This document shows positions 6,161 through 9,131 of a DNA stretch of 9,131 nt, piece by piece. Numbering within the stretch: the stretch's first letter is position 1; every line of letters begins with the position of its first letter. Source of the DNA: JAVEYA01 sp034003745 (GTDB taxonomy: Bacteria > Bacillota > Peptococcia > DRI-13 > PHAD01); the NCBI GenBank assembly GCA_034003745.1, contig JAVEYA010000089.1:1-9131 (forward strand). The letters run 5' to 3'. Below the pieces are notes generated by a model. It was not told the origin of the DNA. It made no database searches and saw only the letters and a list, made by a program, of their open reading frames with translations. Position numbers and translations under genes: made by a program.

Positions 6161-8059
6161 CTACCTCGTTTTCATTAACAATACCGCCCCCAAGGGGGGC
6201 ATTTCCAGTTCAAGAGCGCCTGTGCTGTCCAGAGGCGTACTGTCCTCCCCCAGCAAATTCCGCCAGACGCCCGGCGGCAGCTCCACGGTCAAGCTTGTCT
6301 CCGAGGAGGAATTTCTGTTGACGATGACGGCAATCCGTTCCTCTTCACTGACCCGCAGGAATCCATAGCTGTCGCCTTGTGCGATCAGAGGCAGCCAGGT
6401 CCCTTCCCGCAGGGCTTTCAGCTCATTCCGCCAGGCGATAATTTTTCGGTACCACGCCGTCAGACTACGCTCTTCTTTGCCCCAGGGATAGGGTCCCCGG
6501 TTATAGGGATCGCTGTATCCTTCCATACCTACCTCATCGCCGTAGTAAATGCAGGGAACCCCGGGAAAAGTCACCTGGAGGAGCGAGAGTATTTTCAGCC
6601 GGGCCAATCCCAGCCGGCGCTGGGCAAAAGATAAGCGCCTTTTTTCTCTTTCGCTTTCCTGCAGCCGTTCACCGCCGGTTCCCTCGCCCAAGAGCGTCAG
6701 GATCCGGACGACATCATGGCTGCCCAGGAGATTCATCGCGCTGAAGAACGCTTCCTTAGGATAGTTCTCATACAGGCTCATCAACTGCGCATGCAGTTCC
6801 GCGGCATCCGTCCGTCCCAGCATAAAATCAAGAACGGCCCGGCGAAAAGGATAATTCATCACGGTATCCAGCTCTTCTCCCCATAAGAAAGCCCTGGTTT
6901 CGCCGTAGCTGACTTTGTGGGAGGCGTCCTCCCAGACCTCGCCGATCAAGATGGAATCGGCGGAGGTTTCCTTCATCGCCCGCCTGATTTTTTTAATAAA
7001 GAAATCCGGCAGTTCGTCGGCCACATCCAGGCGCCAACCGGCCGCACCCTGTTTCAGCCAATACCGCACCACGCTATTTTCGGCGTCCATAATAAAATCC
7101 TGATACGTCGGCTCCGTTTCTTCCACATTGGGCAGCGTACCGACCCCCCACCAGGATTCATACTGATGGGGCCAGGCGCTGAAGCGGTACCATTTGTAAT
7201 AGGGCGATTCCTTGGACTGATAAGCGCCCAGGGAATCATAGCAGCCTTCCCGGTTGAAATAAATGCTGTCGGCGCCGGTATGGCTGAAGACGCCGTCTAA
7301 GATGATGCGGATGCCGTACTTTTGCGCTTTTTGGCACAGCAGGCGGAAAGTTTCATTGGTCCCGAACATCGGGTCCACTTTCAGATAATCGCCTGTATCA
7401 TACTTGTGATTGCTGGACGCCTCAAAAATCGGATTGAGGTAGAGTACGCCGACGCCAAGTTCTTTCAGGTAGGGGAGCTTTTTAATAATGCCGGCGAGGT
7501 TTCCGCCAAAAAAGTTCCAGCGCCGGATCGCGTAAGAGTCGGGCTCCCGGACATATAACGGCGTATCTTCCCAGTTGCCGTGCAAAAGTGAGCCGGGCTT
7601 GGGGTTTGAGATGACGCCGTCTTGATTGCCGTTATAGAAACGGTCCACGAAAATCTGGTACATCACCTGATGTTTGAACCAGTCCGGCACATGGAAATCC
7701 GGGTGATAGACGGTAATCTGCCAGGAAGGCGGCCGCTGCTCCGAAGCTGCTCCGACGCCGCCCAGGTTTTTGGCGTTGTTGCCGTAATAGAGGATTTTAC
7801 CCTGCCGGATGAGATAAAAATAATACCAGAATAAACCGGGTTCCGGTCCGGCATTCAGCACAACCTCATAAACAGCCCCCTCTTTTGTTTCGAGCGGCCG
7901 CATCGTCCGTATCGTTTCCGTATTGTTTTGCCAGAAACGGGCATAGGCCGTTTCTCCCTCTTGCGGGACCGCAACCTTCAGCCGTAAAGTCACCGCGGTA
8001 TTGCAGGGGACTGCGCCAAAGGGCTCCCGGTAAAAGAGGTCATGGGAATCATGATACAT
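6161..8059 (-). CDS. GH13 alpha-glucan hydrolase (neopullulanase/cyclomaltodextrinase-like), cytosolic
   Basis: This 632-residue alpha-amylase-superfamily enzyme is predicted to cut alpha-1,4 (and possibly alpha-1,6) bonds in glycogen or maltodextrins. About 120 N-terminal residues form a beta-rich domain (VTLRLKVAV, VYEVVLNA, GLFWYYFYL) of the kind that precedes the barrel in neopullulanase-like proteins. The barrel starts at about residue 128 with WFKHQVMYQIFVDRFYNG. Conserved regions are DGVFSHTG (about 255-262), GWRLDVADE with the nucleophile Asp345, ILIGEVWEDA with the acid/base Glu374, and LLGSHDVVR with Asp449. A beta-sheet C-terminal domain follows. No signal peptide is seen, so it should act inside the cell. 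The frame can be extended to a GTG at 8077 that overlaps the glgA stop by four bases (GTGA). The ATG at 8059 is preferred because AAGGAAGGAAG lies just upstream. The exact specificity cannot be read from sequence. Confidence 0.93.
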   Translation of the reverse strand: MYHDSHDLFYREPFGAVPCNTAVTLRLKVAVPQEGETAYARFWQNNTETIRTMRPLETKEGAVYEVVLNAGPEPGLFWYYFYLIRQGKILYYGNNAKNLGGVGAASEQRPPSWQITVYHPDFHVPDWFKHQVMYQIFVDRFYNGNQDGVISNPKPGSLLHGNWEDTPLYVREPDSYAIRRWNFFGGNLAGIIKKLPYLKELGVGVLYLNPIFEASSNHKYDTGDYLKVDPMFGTNETFRLLCQKAQKYGIRIILDGVFSHTGADSIYFNREGCYDSLGAYQSKESPYYKWYRFSAWPHQYESWWGVGTLPNVEETEPTYQDFIMDAENSVVRYWLKQGAAGWRLDVADELPDFFIKKIRRAMKETSADSILIGEVWEDASHKVSYGETRAFLWGEELDTVMNYPFRRAVLDFMLGRTDAAELHAQLMSLYENYPKEAFFSAMNLLGSHDVVRILTLLGEGTGGERLQESEREKRRLSFAQRRLGLARLKILSLLQVTFPGVPCIYYGDEVGMEGYSDPYNRGPYPWGKEERSLTAWYRKIIAWRNELKALREGTWLPLIAQGDSYGFLRVSEEERIAVIVNRNSSSETSLTVELPPGVWRNLLGEDSTPLDSTGALELEMPPLGAVLLMKTR

Positions 8060-8073
8060 CTTGCTTCCTTCCT

Positions 8074-9131
8074 TCACTGCAGCAATCCGTTGTAGAGTTC
8101 CTGATATTCGCGCGCGGAATTGTCCCAGCTGAAATCCGCTTGGATAGCGGCCTCCACCAATCTGCGCCAGGTCCGGGGCTGTCCGTATATTTTCAGCGCC
8201 TTTTGGAGGGTAAAGAAGAAATCATGGGCATTGTAGTCGGTAAAAGCAAACCCATTCCCCGCTTCGCCGGCGTCATCAAAAGGACGCACCGTATCCCCCA
8301 GTCCCCCCGTTGCCCTGACCACAGGGACCGCGCCATAACGCATGGCGATCATCTGCCCCAGTCCGCAGGGCTCAAATTGTGAGGGCATCAGGAAAATATC
8401 CGAGGCGGCATAGACTTTTCTGGCCAGACCCTCTTCGAATCCCAAGAGCAGCCGGAATTTTTCCGGATAACGCGCGGCTGTACGGGAGAGCAATTCTTCG
8501 TAATGCCGCTCCCCTGCGCCCACGATGGCCAGCTGAACATTTTCCCGCAATAATTCATCCACGATATGTAACAGTAAATCCAGCCCTTTTTGCGCCGTTA
8601 GGCGGGAAACCATGCCCAAAAGCGGTATCCCAGGTTGAACAGGCAGCCCCAGGTCTTCCTGCAGCCGGGCCTTATTCACCGCCTTACCCTCCGCTTCATC
8701 CCGGTAACAGGCATACAGCCTCTTGTCCCTGGCCGGATCGTATTCCTGGTAATCCAAGCCGTTCAAAATACCCCTGAGCTTGTATTCCTGCGCTCTGAGC
8801 AGGCCGTCCAACCCTTCCCCGTACCAGGGAGCCCTGATTTCCCGCGCATACGTCGGACTCACGGTAGTCAGCGCGTCACACCAGAGAATGCCGCCCTTTA
8901 ATAAATTAACCTGCCCGTAAAATTCCAATCTATCCGCCGTGAAATAAGCGTCGCCCAAACCCAGAATGTTATGGAGAAACCAATGGGTGAATCTTCCCTG
9001 GTATTTGAGGTTATGTACGGTAAAGACGGTCTTGGCCGGGATGTGCGGATAAAACTCATTCAGAGCTAAGAGCACAAGAGCTGTCTGCCAGTCATGGCAG
9101 TGAATGATATCGGGATAAAACTCCAGGGCGC
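8074..9131 (-). CDS. glgA: Glycogen synthase, ADP-glucose type, GT5 (5' end outside window)
   Basis: These are the C-terminal 351 residues of a GT-B-fold glucosyltransferase that adds glucose from ADP-glucose to the non-reducing end of alpha-1,4-glucan. The open frame continues through the right edge of the window. Visible are PDIIHCHDWQTAL at the edge, a GlgA hallmark, then FTVHNLKYQG, NLLKGGILWCDALTTVSPTYA, the hinge and donor-site segment VSRLTAQKGLDLL (about 174-186 of the visible part), and SQFEPCGLGQMIAMRYGAVPVV, with the conserved catalytic-region Glu at about 253, then RATGGLGDTV. The N-terminal KxGGL loop is not in the window. The stop TGA (8074-8076) lies 14 bases before the preferred start of the GH13 gene, so the two are surely co-transcribed. 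The promoter lies outside the window. Confidence 0.97.
   Translation of the reverse strand, partial: ALEFYPDIIHCHDWQTALVLLALNEFYPHIPAKTVFTVHNLKYQGRFTHWFLHNILGLGDAYFTADRLEFYGQVNLLKGGILWCDALTTVSPTYAREIRAPWYGEGLDGLLRAQEYKLRGILNGLDYQEYDPARDKRLYACYRDEAEGKAVNKARLQEDLGLPVQPGIPLLGMVSRLTAQKGLDLLLHIVDELLRENVQLAIVGAGERHYEELLSRTAARYPEKFRLLLGFEEGLARKVYAASDIFLMPSQFEPCGLGQMIAMRYGAVPVVRATGGLGDTVRPFDDAGEAGNGFAFTDYNAHDFFFTLQKALKIYGQPRTWRRLVEAAIQADFSWDNSAREYQELYNGLLQ

Noticed and set aside
7885..8382. 165-residue open frame on the plus strand across the glgA/GH13 junction
   Set aside because: It lies antisense to two clear enzyme genes, shows no recognisable motif and has no ribosome-binding site. The same applies to the plus-strand frames at 2078-2515, 2782-3159, 3014-3415 and 8379-8777.

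Overview
The window looks like chromosomal DNA of a Bacillota (Firmicutes) bacterium, probably a Clostridia-type anaerobe of medium GC. The reasons are strong purine-rich Shine-Dalgarno sites, use of GTG/TTG-type starts, a yybP-ykoY manganese riboswitch with a terminator expression platform, a sigma-54 activator, and a glycogen/alpha-glucan gene run of a kind common in Clostridia. The genus cannot be fixed from the sequence. No rRNA, tRNA, CRISPR array or insertion sequence was seen.

Left end (1-924). The 5' part of a sigma-54-dependent AAA+ activator lies on the minus strand and runs off the left edge. A regulatory stretch of about 435 bases separates it from a plus-strand gene. This stretch holds a candidate minus-strand promoter, two hairpins (one followed by a T-run on the minus strand), a good plus-strand promoter, a yybP-ykoY aptamer, an overlapping intrinsic terminator and two Shine-Dalgarno sites.

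Plus-strand gene (925-1620). It encodes a UPF0016/GDT1-family membrane protein, a putative Mn2+ exporter. Riboswitch and gene make a self-contained manganese-relief unit: Mn2+ should stabilise the aptamer, block the terminator and switch the exporter on.

Minus-strand block (1648-9131), in order of transcription: glgA (glycogen synthase, 5' end outside the window), a GH13 alpha-glucan hydrolase, malQ (4-alpha-glucanotransferase), an MgtC/SapB-family membrane protein, pgi (glucose-6-phosphate isomerase) and a small class I methyltransferase. The first three genes are packed with gaps of 9-14 bases and form a clear operon for building, trimming and recycling alpha-1,4-glucan. Pgi links that carbon to fructose-6-phosphate. 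A 136-base gap before mgtC may hold a second promoter. The last minus gene converges on the Mn exporter gene with only 27 bases between stop codons and no convincing terminator.

The window is mostly recognisable metabolism. The points most worth a second look are the complete riboswitch/exporter unit, the activator with no N-terminal sensor and a GAFTGG loop, the Pgi of cyanobacterial type with an extra C-terminal domain, and the isolated minus-strand terminator-like hairpin.
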